From Arhodomonas sp051195215 (GTDB taxonomy: Bacteria; Pseudomonadota; Gammaproteobacteria; Nitrococcales; Nitrococcaceae), in contig NZ_JBNAZM010000022.1 in NCBI RefSeq assembly GCF_051195215.1, positions 1-64,000 of the forward strand: a DNA stretch of 64,000 nucleotides, written 5' to 3'. Within the stretch, counting starts at the first letter, position 1, and every line of letters begins with the position of its first letter. The translations under genes and the position numbers were made by a program. Below, one piece after another: positions 10,653-18,669 of this stretch. Below the pieces are notes generated by a model. That model had not been told where the DNA came from. It was given only the letters and a program-made list of their open reading frames with translations, and did no database searches.

Positions 10653-11462
10653 TCAGGTGTGTGATGGGCCGGTCAGGGGGAGATCCATCTGGGCGACGCG
10701 CGACCGGCCATGGGCGCGTGGCAGGGGGTGGCAGGGGCGTTGACGCAGCGGCTCCGGTCGGGGTGTCTCGGTAGTGGGGGCTTGCCGTTGAGACACGGGC
10801 GTTACCGGGCTGGTGGACGGCGTAGCCTTCGTGCCGGCTGCCGAGAGATCGAGGAGGAGGGTCTGGCGGCGACCGCCGCCGCGGGCTTTGATCAGGTCCA
10901 CGCGCAGGTGCGCGTCCTCGCGGGAGAGCTGCATGCGCAAGGCTGCCGGTGAGGCGGTTCGGCGGAGGGTCTCGCGCCGGAATAGCCATCCCGGTGTGTC
11001 GCCGGTCTCGGCGGCGAGCTGCAGGCGGCGGAGGCCGGTGCCATTCACCCGCCGGGGCCACGCAAGCACCGCGCCGCAGGTGCCGGCCCGCAGGGCCTGT
11101 TCCATGGCCCACAGGGTGTCGTTGTGATCGCCGCGGGGGTGCACCAGCAGCACCCTGCTTAGATCGATACCGGCGGCGGCGAGTGCCGGTGCGTAGGGGA
11201 TGTGGGGGGGCGCGATGAAGGCGAGCCATCGCCCCTCGTGACTCAGGCGGGCCAGCGCGGGGAGCACGAGTCGCAGCTCACCGATGCCACTGTGGTCGTG
11301 GAGAATCTCGGTGAGGGCGCCGCGTGGCCAGCCACCACCGGGCAGGCCGGCGTCCAGCCCCGCGTACCCGGTGGTGATGTGTGCCGAAGTGGGCTCGTGC
11401 TGGCGTTCGCCCGCTCGCCAGATTCCGGGTTGCCGGAGCAGTTCGTTGAGCGCGTTGTCCAT
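10653..11462 (-). CDS. imuA: ImuA, RecA/SulA-like mutasome protein
   Basis: The 269-residue protein has the RecA-like core of ImuA (TTGYAGLDAGLPGGGWPRGALTEI, then LVHPRGDHNDTLWAMEQALR). The Walker A motif is degenerate, as expected for this family. The last 70 residues are Pro/Arg/Thr-rich and probably disordered. ImuA works with ImuB and DnaE2 in translesion synthesis. The ATG is preceded by GGAGAG and lies 49 bp downstream of the lexA stop with no LexA box between them, so expression is probably driven from the lexA promoter. Confidence 0.92.
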   Translation of the reverse strand: MDNALNELLRQPGIWRAGERQHEPTSAHITTGYAGLDAGLPGGGWPRGALTEILHDHSGIGELRLVLPALARLSHEGRWLAFIAPPHIPYAPALAAAGIDLSRVLLVHPRGDHNDTLWAMEQALRAGTCGAVLAWPRRVNGTGLRRLQLAAETGDTPGWLFRRETLRRTASPAALRMQLSREDAHLRVDLIKARGGGRRQTLLLDLSAAGTKATPSTSPVTPVSQRQAPTTETPRPEPLRQRPCHPLPRAHGRSRVAQMDLPLTGPSHT

Positions 11463-11511
11463 GGCTCGCTCTCCTCGACAGGGTCGATGAGTGTCTGCGC
11501 GGGCCCCCGAA

Positions 11512-12126
11512 TCAAAGACCGGAGCGGATCACGCCCACCCCGATGCCTTCGATGTCGAGGGATTCGCGCCGCAGATCCACCTCGATGGGTGGGAAGGCGT
11601 CGTTTTCGGGTAGCAGACGAACCAACGGGCCACGGCGCTCGAAACGCTTGACCGTGACCTCATCGTGCAGTCTCGCCACCACGATCTGGCCGTCCCTTGC
11701 CTCGACGGTGCGGTGCACCGCCAGGAGATCGCCGTCCAGGATCCCCGCGTTCTGCATGCTCGTGCCCCGCACCGCGAGCAGATAGTCGGGCCGGGGGGAG
11801 AAAAGCTCCGCCGTGAGTGCACACCGCCGCTCGATGTGCGCCTCGGCGAGGATGGGGCTGCCGGCGGCGACCCGCCCCACCACGGGCAGGCCTTGCTCTT
11901 CTTCGACGATGCCTTCATCGAGCAGACGAATGCCCCGGGAGGCGCCCCGGCGAATCTCGATCGCGCCCTTGCGCTCGAGCGCCCGCAAGTGCTGCTCGGC
12001 GGCGTTGGGCGAGCGAAAACCGAGCTGGCGTGCGATCTCGCTGCGGGTCGGCGGGTAGCCGGTCTCCGCGACGTATCGCCGGATCAGCTCGAGGATGTCG
12101 CGTTGCCGGGGAGTGAGTTCGTTCAT
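11512..12126 (-). CDS. lexA: LexA repressor
   Basis: The 204-residue SOS repressor has a winged helix with a recognition segment LGFRSPNAAEQHLRAL nearly identical to that of E. coli. The self-cleavage site is Ala88-Gly89, the nucleophile Ser123 and the general base Lys160 (E. coli equivalents S119 and K156). The ATG at 12126 is preceded by GGAGG. A more distal in-frame ATG would extend through the LexA box and is rejected. RecA filaments trigger cleavage, which would release both lexA-imuA-imuB and dnaE2. It may be the cell's main LexA or a cassette paralogue; the window cannot tell. Confidence 0.96.
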   Translation of the reverse strand: MNELTPRQRDILELIRRYVAETGYPPTRSEIARQLGFRSPNAAEQHLRALERKGAIEIRRGASRGIRLLDEGIVEEEQGLPVVGRVAAGSPILAEAHIERRCALTAELFSPRPDYLLAVRGTSMQNAGILDGDLLAVHRTVEARDGQIVVARLHDEVTVKRFERRGPLVRLLPENDAFPPIEVDLRRESLDIEGIGVGVIRSGL

Positions 12127-12140
12127 GGCGCCTCCGTGTA

Positions 12141-12156
12141 CTGTAAATATATACAG
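12141..12156. promoter_or_regulatory. LexA box upstream of lexA
   Basis: CTGTAAATATATACAG is a perfect CTGT-N8-ACAG E. coli-type SOS box. It sits 14 bp upstream of the lexA start and implies autorepression. Confidence 0.93.
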
Positions 12157-12208
12157 TATTCCGTCTGTGGGGCAAACATCTTGAGTCGTTGCGTGATTCC
12201 GGGAAATA

Positions 12209-12224
12209 CTGTGTATATATACAG
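12209..12224. promoter_or_regulatory. LexA box upstream of dnaE2
   Basis: CTGTGTATATATACAG is a second perfect CTGT-N8-ACAG box, 14 bp before the dnaE2 ATG and 68 bp from the first box. The two face opposite transcription units. Confidence 0.93.
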
Positions 12225-12238
12225 CATACAGGAATCCC

Positions 12239-15200
12239 ATGACCGCGACCGTCGCACCGCCCTATGCCGAGCTGCACTGCCTGACCAACTTCAGCTTCCT
12301 GCGTGGAGCGTCGCATCCGGAGGAGCTGGTCAGGTGTGCCGCTGCGCTTGGCTACAGCGCTCTGGCGGTCACCGACGAGTGCTCGGTGGCCGGTGTGGTG
12401 CGCGCTCACATGGCGGCCCGCGAGTCGGGGCTGGCGCTGATCATCGGCAGTGAGTTCCAACTCGTCGACGGGCTTACCCTGGTGCTGTTGGCGCCGGATC
12501 GTCAGGCCTATGGTCAGCTTTGTGCCCTGATCAGCCTGGCCCGCTCCCTCGCGCCCAAGGGCAGCTACCGGTTGACCCGGGATGAGCTGATCGACGCCGT
12601 GCCCGGCTGTCTCGCCATCCTGCCGGTCACGCCGGCTATGAACGAAGCGGACGCCGCCTGGTTCAAGCGCCATTTCGGGGATCGGGGGTGGCTGGGAGTG
12701 GGGTGTCATCGCGACGGTCGTGACGAGGCGCGTTTCGCCGCCAGCGAGGCATTCGCGCGGACAACCGGATTACCCCGACTTGCCTGCGGCGGTGTGCTCA
12801 TGCACCGCCGTGGACGCCGCGCGCTGCAGGACACGCTCACGGCGATCCGCCTGGGCTTGCCGCTGCCGGAAATCGGTGCGGCGGTATCCAGCAACGGCGA
12901 ACGCCACCTGCGCCCACGGTGGGAGCTCGCCCGGCTGTATCCCCGACGCCTGCTCCAGGAGACGGTGCGCCTCGCCGGGTTGTGTCACTTCTCCCTGGGG
13001 GAGCTGCGCTATGAGTATCCCGACGAGCTGGTGGCCCCCGGCCATACCCCGGCGAGCTATCTGCGCGAGCTGGTGGAGCAGGGAATAGCCCGCCACTGGG
13101 GCGGGGAGCCGTCGGTGGAGGTGCGCCGCCAGGTGGAGCACGAGCTCGCGGTCATCGCGGAGCTCGGCTACGAGCCCTACTTTCTCACCGTTTACGACAT
13201 CGTCGCTTTCGCCCGCAGCCGGGGCATCCTCTGCCAGGGGCGGGGCTCGGCGGCCAACTCCGTGGTCTGCTACTGCCTCGGTGTCACCGCCGTGGACCCG
13301 ACACGCCAGCAGCTGCTCTTCGAGCGTTTCATCTCCCGCGAGCGCGGTGAACCGCCGGATATCGACGTGGACTTCGAGCACGAGCGGCGCGAAGAGGTCA
13401 TCCAGTACGTCTACCGCAAGTACGGCCGTGAGCGCGCGGCCCTGGCCGCCACGGTGATCACCTACCGGCCGCGCAGCGCCCTGCGCGATGTGGGCAAGGC
13501 CCTGGGGCTCGCCGGTGACCAGGTGGAGCGTCTCGCCGGGAGCATGCAGTGGTGGGACGGTGGCGAGATCGCCGACGAGCGCTTGCGCGAGGCCGGCTTC
13601 GATCCGGATAACCCGCTGTTGCGGCGGGTGCTCGTCATCGCCCGCGAGCTGCTCGGCTTTCCACGTCATCTCTCCCAGCACGTGGGTGGTTTCGTCATCT
13701 CCCGCGGGCCGCTGGCGGAGCTGGTGCCCATGGAAAATGCCGCCATGGCCGGGCGGACGATCATCCAGTGGGACAAGGACGATCTCGAATCCCTGGGCCT
13801 TCTGAAGGTGGACTGTCTGTCGCTGGGGATGCTCACCGCCATTCGCCGCTGTTTCGAGCTCATCGAACGCCATCACGGGCGCCGCCTGAGCCTGCGGGAT
13901 GTGCCGGCGGGCGACAGGAAGGTCTACGCGATGCTAGCGCGGGCGGATACGGTGGGGGTGTTCCAGGTGGAGTCCCGGGCGCAGATGGCGATGCTCCCGC
14001 GCCTGCGCCCGAAGACCTTCTACGATCTGGTGGTGGAGATCTCCATCGTGCGCCCGGGCCCCATTCAGGGGGACATGGTGCACCCCTATCTGCGCCGCCG
14101 TGAGGGGCTGGAGCGGGTGGAGTATCCCGGTGACGAGGTGCGCCAGGTGCTCGAGCGCACCTATGGCGTGCCGATCTTCCAGGAGCAGGTCATGCAGCTC
14201 GCGGTGGTGGCCGCCGGCTTCACCCCCGACGAGGCGGACGGCCTGCGGCGTTCCATGGCCGCCTGGCGGCGGCGCGGCGGGATGGAGCATTACCGCGAGC
14301 GGCTGGTCAGCGGCATGCGCGAGCGTGGCTATGACGAGGCTTTCGCCGAGCGGTTGTTCCAGCAGATCCGCGGGTTCGGCGAATACGGCTTCCCCGAAAG
14401 CCATGCGGCGAGCTTCGCGTTGTTGGTTTATGTCTCCGCCTGGCTCAAGTACTACTATCCGGCGGCCTTCACCGCGGCGCTGCTCAACAGCCAGCCCATG
14501 GGCTTCTATGCGCCGGCACAGCTGCTGCGGGATGCTCGCGGCCACGGCGTGGCGGTCGCCGGGGTGGACGTGACCGCCAGCGACCGGGACTGCACCCTGG
14601 AGCGCGGGGAACAGTATGACTGTGTGTTGCGGCTCGGGCTGCGTCTGGTGAAGGGGCTGTCCCGTGAGGCAGCAGTGCGCCTCGTCGCCGCCCGGGCGCA
14701 TGGCGCGTATGCCGATGTCCAGGATCTCGCCCGGCGTGCGGCACTCGAACGCCGGGACCTAAAGGCCCTGGCCAGTGCCGGTGCGCTCACCGCGCTCGCC
14801 GGGCACCGTCGTGAGGCCCAGTGGGCCGTGCTCGGCGTGGAGCAGTCCCTGCCGGTGCTCGACGGCGCCGGTTTCGACGAGGCGGTGGCCGGGCTGCCCG
14901 AGCCGGGCGAGGGCGAGGATTTGGTGGACGATTATCGCAGCCTCGGCCTCAGCCTGGGGCGCCACCCGCTCGCCCTGCTGCGCACCCGGCTCGACCGGCG
15001 GCGATTCCGCACCGCCGAGGCCTTGCGCGCAGTGGGTCACAAGCGGCTGGTGCGCACCGCCGGCCTGGTGATCACCCGCCAACGGCCCGGCTCGGCGAAC
15101 GGGGTGACTTTCCTCACCCTGGAGGACGAGACCGGCGTGGTGAACGTCGTGGTCTGGAAGGGCGTGGCCGAACGATTCCGGCAGGCGGTGGTGGGCGCAC

Positions 15201-15325
15201 GCCTGCTCGGCGTGGTGGGCAATCTGGAGCGCAACGGCGAGGTGGCGCATGTAATCGCCGGGCGTCTGGAGGACCACAGCCACCTGCTCGGTGACCTCGT
15301 CACCCGTAGTCGTGACTTCCACTGA
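12239..15325 (+). CDS. dnaE2: Error-prone DNA polymerase DnaE2 (ImuC)
   Basis: The 1028-residue C-family polymerase has an N-terminal PHP domain (about 8-220), a palm with PDIDVDF (catalytic Asp374 and Asp376) and a third acidic residue in LLKVDCLSLGML (Asp525), followed by HhH and OB-fold regions (about 830-1000). The length is typical of DnaE2 and shorter than replicative DnaE. It performs damage-induced mutagenic synthesis with ImuA and ImuB. The ATG follows AGGA, and a LexA box lies 14 bp upstream. It is divergent from lexA-imuA-imuB, whereas many genomes keep all genes on one strand. Confidence 0.96.
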   Translation: MTATVAPPYAELHCLTNFSFLRGASHPEELVRCAAALGYSALAVTDECSVAGVVRAHMAARESGLALIIGSEFQLVDGLTLVLLAPDRQAYGQLCALISLARSLAPKGSYRLTRDELIDAVPGCLAILPVTPAMNEADAAWFKRHFGDRGWLGVGCHRDGRDEARFAASEAFARTTGLPRLACGGVLMHRRGRRALQDTLTAIRLGLPLPEIGAAVSSNGERHLRPRWELARLYPRRLLQETVRLAGLCHFSLGELRYEYPDELVAPGHTPASYLRELVEQGIARHWGGEPSVEVRRQVEHELAVIAELGYEPYFLTVYDIVAFARSRGILCQGRGSAANSVVCYCLGVTAVDPTRQQLLFERFISRERGEPPDIDVDFEHERREEVIQYVYRKYGRERAALAATVITYRPRSALRDVGKALGLAGDQVERLAGSMQWWDGGEIADERLREAGFDPDNPLLRRVLVIARELLGFPRHLSQHVGGFVISRGPLAELVPMENAAMAGRTIIQWDKDDLESLGLLKVDCLSLGMLTAIRRCFELIERHHGRRLSLRDVPAGDRKVYAMLARADTVGVFQVESRAQMAMLPRLRPKTFYDLVVEISIVRPGPIQGDMVHPYLRRREGLERVEYPGDEVRQVLERTYGVPIFQEQVMQLAVVAAGFTPDEADGLRRSMAAWRRRGGMEHYRERLVSGMRERGYDEAFAERLFQQIRGFGEYGFPESHAASFALLVYVSAWLKYYYPAAFTAALLNSQPMGFYAPAQLLRDARGHGVAVAGVDVTASDRDCTLERGEQYDCVLRLGLRLVKGLSREAAVRLVAARAHGAYADVQDLARRAALERRDLKALASAGALTALAGHRREAQWAVLGVEQSLPVLDGAGFDEAVAGLPEPGEGEDLVDDYRSLGLSLGRHPLALLRTRLDRRRFRTAEALRAVGHKRLVRTAGLVITRQRPGSANGVTFLTLEDETGVVNVVVWKGVAERFRQAVVGARLLGVVGNLERNGEVAHVIAGRLEDHSHLLGDLVTRSRDFH

Positions 15326-15343
15326 AGCTGCGAGTCTCGAAAC

Positions 15344-15397
15344 TCAAGATTCAAGATTCAAGATTCAAGATTCAAGATTCAAGATTCAAGATTCAAG
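15344..15397 (+). repeat. Heptanucleotide tandem array (TCAAGAT)7
   Basis: Seven perfect copies of TCAAGAT are followed by the partial unit TCAAG. The array is non-coding, starts 18 bp after the dnaE2 stop and directly abuts the next array. Confidence 0.97.
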
Positions 15398-15453
15398 CGG
15401 GAAGCCGGGAAGCCGGGAAGCCGGGAAGCCGGGAAGCCGGGAAGCCGGGAAGC
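15398..15453 (+). repeat. Octanucleotide tandem array (CGGGAAGC)7
   Basis: Seven perfect copies of CGGGAAGC are followed by a partial CGG. The unit differs in sequence, length and GC content from the adjoining heptamer array. Confidence 0.97.
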
Positions 15454-15456
15454 CGG

Positions 15457-15584
15457 ACTGCGCTGCGCTCCGTCCACCCTACGCTTGAAGTCGTGAGTCC
15501 CAGGCTTCGAGTTTCAAGCCAAAAGTGCCGGGGCGCGGACCACGGTAGCGCCGTAGGGTGGATGCAGCGAAACGGAATCTACCA
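15457..15584. repeat. Inverted pair of a short dispersed-type repeat
   Basis: The reverse complement of 15457-15483 begins CGTAGGGTGGACGGAGCG. The copy at 15552 reads CGTAGGGTGGATGCAGCG and continues to CTACC near 15583, where it is partly self-complementary. The sequence resembles the GTAGGGTGGA-type small palindromic repeats common in proteobacterial intergenic DNA. That family resemblance comes from memory and was not searched. Confidence 0.55.
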
Positions 15585-15823
15585 TCATCAGCCGGCGTGT
15601 CGTGCGTTTCGGGTCGCTGGCACGCATCCTCCTCTTGCACCGGCCCTGAACGGGTTACCCCTTCGTGACCTTTGGCGCCCTTGCGTCATTGTGTTTCATC
15701 CCACGCTCTCCCTGGCAGTGGAAACACGCCACTTGATACGTGCCGCTTGAAACTTTCCGCTTCCAGCTTAAGCCTCTCCAAAGGGTCGCTCGTTCATGTT
15801 CGTGCCTGGAGGAGGCTCGCCTG

Positions 15824-16996
15824 ATGGACTACACACGTTATCGCCACGTCCTCGCCGAGCGGGTCGGACACCTGCCCGCCGGTTTCGATGCCGCCGAGTA
15901 CCAGCGCCGGCTGGCCGCCACGCGGGAGGCCATGACCCGGGACGGGCTGGACGCGCTGCTCGTCACCGATGCCGCGGAGGTGTGCTATCTCACCGGCTAC
16001 ACCACCTTCGAGGTGTCGGTGTCGATCTGCCTGGTGGTCACTCATGACCGGACCGTGCTCCAGGTGCCGTCCATAGAGACCGGACCGGCGGTCACCATGG
16101 CCCATGTGGACGAGGTGACCGGATACCGCTGGGAGCGTCCCAGGGATGCACCGGAACAGATCGCCGATGCCTTGCGGGATGCCCGGCGGGTGGGCGTGAA
16201 CCTCTGGGGCGCGGGGCTGCGACCGGGCCTGCTGGAGGCCGTGCAAGCGCTACATGCGGCGGAGTGGGTGGACTGCGGCGACGTGCTTGCCGCTATCCGG
16301 CGGGTGAAGTCGCCGGCGGAGTTGGCGGTGCTCGAGGAGTGCGCGCGTGTGACCGAGCGGGGGCTGGAGGCGGCTGCCGCGGTGGTGACGCCCGGGACGA
16401 GCGACTCCCAGGTCGCCGCGGCCGGTGCCGAGGCCATGCTCGCCGGCGGCAGCGAGTTCATGAGCATGCAGCCTATCGTCGCGGCCGGCGTGCGTTCCAG
16501 CATCATTCACAGCAACCACAACGGGCATGTCATCGCCACCGGAGAGCCCGTGTTCATGGAGTTCGGCGCCGTTCGCCACCGCTACACCGCGCCGCAAATG
16601 CGTACCGTCGTTGCCGGTCCTGTCACTGCGTCCATGCGTCGCATCTACGAGACCTGTTCGGCGCTCGTGGACAGTCTGAGCGGGGCGATGCGCCCGGGAC
16701 GCAGTTTCGATGACGCCGCTCGCGATGCCGAGACGATTCTCACCCCCCTCACCGACGAGGTGTTCTTCTCCGGCGTGTTTGGCTACACGGTCGGTGTCCA
16801 GTTTCCGCCTTCGTGGGTGGAGGGAACGGGCTTCATCGCGCGTGGCGTGGAGACCCTGTTCGAGCCCGGCATGGTCTTCCATTTGCCCATCTGCTTGCGT
16901 CGGCCCGGGGAGTGGGGCATCGGCATGAGCGAGACGGTGGTGGTCGAACGTGACGGTGCCCGATCCATGACCCGCAACGACTGGCGTCTCCCTTAA
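15824..16996 (+). CDS. M24-fold hydrolase, creatinase/ectoine hydrolase (DoeA)-like
   Basis: The 390-residue protein has a creatinase N-terminal domain (about 20-155) and a pita-bread M24 domain (about 165-385). His229 (SSIIHSNHN) matches the family's active-site His. The five metal ligands of aminopeptidase P appear mostly lost: the first Asp reads as Glu246 (FMEFG), the second lies within YTAPQMRT, the metal His position reads GYTVG and the first Glu is absent; only Glu370 (MSETV) seems kept. That resembles metal-free creatinase and DoeA more than Xaa-Pro peptidases. GGAGGAGG precedes the ATG at 15824. It lies upstream of guaD behind a strong terminator, so a purine or compatible-solute substrate is possible but unproven. 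Confidence 0.75.
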   Translation: MDYTRYRHVLAERVGHLPAGFDAAEYQRRLAATREAMTRDGLDALLVTDAAEVCYLTGYTTFEVSVSICLVVTHDRTVLQVPSIETGPAVTMAHVDEVTGYRWERPRDAPEQIADALRDARRVGVNLWGAGLRPGLLEAVQALHAAEWVDCGDVLAAIRRVKSPAELAVLEECARVTERGLEAAAAVVTPGTSDSQVAAAGAEAMLAGGSEFMSMQPIVAAGVRSSIIHSNHNGHVIATGEPVFMEFGAVRHRYTAPQMRTVVAGPVTASMRRIYETCSALVDSLSGAMRPGRSFDDAARDAETILTPLTDEVFFSGVFGYTVGVQFPPSWVEGTGFIARGVETLFEPGMVFHLPICLRRPGEWGIGMSETVVVERDGARSMTRNDWRLP

Positions 16997-17029
16997 GCGT
17001 CATCTGCATAAGGACATTCAATATGTGGA

Positions 17030-17076
17030 TACCGGTAATCGACGACTCTTATTGTCGTCAATTGCCGGTATTTTTT
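17030..17076 (+). terminator. Intrinsic terminator of the M24 gene
   Basis: A 17-bp stem (17030-17046 with 17054-17070) has one wobble and one C-A mismatch, a 7-base loop TCTTATT, and six T (17071-17076). It isolates the M24 gene from guaD. Confidence 0.92.
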
Positions 17077-17084
17077 GTATACAA
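17075..17084. promoter_or_regulatory. Candidate GntR operator, guaD distal
   Basis: TTGTATACAA is a perfect 10-bp palindrome of the TNGT-NN-ACNA form bound by many GntR regulators. It overlaps the last Ts of the terminator. Confidence 0.5.
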
Positions 17085-17179
17085 CTACTTAACTCATTGT
17101 TTATCCTGATTTGTGTTGAGAGCTTTGCATATCGTGGAATGTGCGCTCATCTGACGAAACCAGACTTTCGCTTGTTATG

Positions 17180-17189
17180 TTGTCGACGA
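17180..17189. promoter_or_regulatory. Candidate GntR operator, guaD proximal
   Basis: TTGTCGACGA differs by one base from the perfect TTGTCGACAA found next to gntR. It is about 92 bp before the guaD start and its centre is 105 bp from that of the distal site. Confidence 0.5.
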
Positions 17190-17280
17190 TTTGGTATCCC
17201 TTTTTGGCAACTATTTGGTTAAGTAAGTGTGCACAATTTGTGGGCGCAACCATCGGTCCACACTGCGGAGGAGAGGTTTC

Positions 17281-18603
17281 ATGAGTGATGCCCAGGGCCT
17301 GCACGCCGTGCGTGGGCGCATCGTTCATTGTCTGCATGACCCCGGCGAGGGCGATGATCGCAACGCGCTGGAGGTGTTCGATGACGGCGTGCTCCTGATC
17401 GAGGGCGGCCGCGTGGCCCGCGTCGGCCCCGCCGAGGATGTGCTCGCCACGGTCGGCGCCGAAGTGTCCGTGACCGATTGCCGGGGGCAGCTCGTTGTCC
17501 CGGGCTTCGTGGACGTCCATATCCACTATCCGCAGACGGATATGATCGCCAGCTACGGCGAACAGCTTCTCGCCTGGCTGGAACGCTACACGTTTCCTAC
17601 CGAGGGCCGGTTCGGCGACGCTGCCGTGGCCGCTGACACCGCCGGGTTCTTCCTCGACGAGCTGTTGCGCAACGGCACTACCTCCGCGCTGGTGCTCGGC
17701 ACCGTTCACCCCGAATCCGTGGAGGCGCTGTTCCAGGCGGCACGCGGGCTGGGCATGCGGCTGGCGGCGGGCAAGGTCCTAATGGACCGCAACGCGCCGG
17801 AGTACCTGCGTGATACCGCCGAGAGTGGCTATCGCGACTCGCGAGAGCTCATCGAGCGCTGGCACGGCGTGGACCGGCTGAGCTACGCGATCACCCCGCG
17901 CTTCGCCCCCACCTCCAGCGAGGCGCAGCTCGAGCGTGTCGGCGAGCTGGCCACCGCCTACCCGGACACCTACGTGCATACGCACGTCGCCGAAAACCGC
18001 GCCGAGGTCGCGTGGGTGAGCGAGCTCTTTCCCTGGAGCCGCAGCTATCTGGACGTCTACGACTGCTACGGGCTGGTGCGCGAGCGGGCGCTGTACGCGC
18101 ACTGCATCTACCTCGACGAGCGGGACCGTCGGCGTATGGCCGAAACCGGCGCCGTTGCCGGGTTCTGTCCTACCTCGAACCTGTTTCTCGGCAGCGGTCT
18201 GTTCGACTACGCCACCGCGCGCAGCGACGGCGTGAAGGTCGGACTGGCCACGGATGTGGGCGCGGGCACCAGCTTCAGCATGATTCGCACGGTGGCCGAG
18301 GCCTACAAGGTCGCCCAGCTCCAGGGAACCGCGCTGTCGCCGGCACGGCTTCTGTATCTCGCCACGTTGGCCGGCGCCGAGGCCCTGGCCGTGGCTGATC
18401 GCATTGGCAGTTTCCGTGAGGGCAACGAGGCCGACTTCGTCGTGCTCGACCCGACAGCGACACCACTGATGGCACGGCGCCACGCCCATACCGAAAGCGT
18501 CGAAGAACAACTGTTCGCACTGTTCACCCTGGGCGACGACCGCTGTGTGAAGTCCACCTGGCTGCAGGGGGCCTGCCGCTACAGCCAGTCCGACCGGGCC
18601 TGA
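17281..18603 (+). CDS. guaD: Guanine deaminase
   Basis: The 440-residue amidohydrolase converts guanine to xanthine and ammonia. It has the metal-binding HxH at His80/His82 (FVDVHIHYPQTDM), downstream His residues in YVHTHVAENRAEV and LYAHCIYL, and the metal Asp in ATDVGAGTSFS. Length equals E. coli GuaD (439 aa). GGAGGAGAGG precedes the ATG at 17281. The permease gene follows after 66 bp and is likely co-transcribed. GntR-type palindromes upstream suggest control by the regulator at 20112. Confidence 0.95.
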   Translation: MSDAQGLHAVRGRIVHCLHDPGEGDDRNALEVFDDGVLLIEGGRVARVGPAEDVLATVGAEVSVTDCRGQLVVPGFVDVHIHYPQTDMIASYGEQLLAWLERYTFPTEGRFGDAAVAADTAGFFLDELLRNGTTSALVLGTVHPESVEALFQAARGLGMRLAAGKVLMDRNAPEYLRDTAESGYRDSRELIERWHGVDRLSYAITPRFAPTSSEAQLERVGELATAYPDTYVHTHVAENRAEVAWVSELFPWSRSYLDVYDCYGLVRERALYAHCIYLDERDRRRMAETGAVAGFCPTSNLFLGSGLFDYATARSDGVKVGLATDVGAGTSFSMIRTVAEAYKVAQLQGTALSPARLLYLATLAGAEALAVADRIGSFREGNEADFVVLDPTATPLMARRHAHTESVEEQLFALFTLGDDRCVKSTWLQGACRYSQSDRA

Positions 18604-18669
18604 ATTGCCCTTGATTGCCTGAAAGCACTAGCGAGTGAGAAGCCTCTTTGTGAGGAGGAGAGGGAGAGT

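Larger units (their letters stand above)
15326..15823. other. 498-bp intergenic region with repeats, no gene
   Basis: The gap between dnaE2 and the M24 gene holds two simple-sequence arrays (15344-15453), two inverted copies of a short repeat (15457-15483 and 15552-15584), and scattered near-copies of CTTGAAACT. A short frame crosses the arrays but consists of repeat translation and has no support as a gene. Confidence 0.8.
16997..17280. other. AT-rich guaD upstream region
   Basis: This 284-bp gap is clearly richer in A and T than its surroundings. It contains the terminator of the M24 gene and two candidate GntR operators. I could not assign a confident sigma-70 promoter. Confidence 0.6.

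Noticed and set aside
12124..12240. N-terminal extension of LexA from a distal ATG near 12240
   Set aside because: It would place both LexA boxes inside the coding sequence; the ATG at 12126 has GGAGG and gives the family N-terminus.
15344..15453. Tandem arrays considered as a CRISPR array
   Set aside because: Units of 7 and 8 bp have no spacers, and no cas genes are present.
15291..15488. Small frame translating the tandem arrays into repeats of DSRFKIQ and GSREAGKP
   Set aside because: Both arrays differ in length from multiples of three, so copy changes would shift the frame; no ribosome-binding site or homology.
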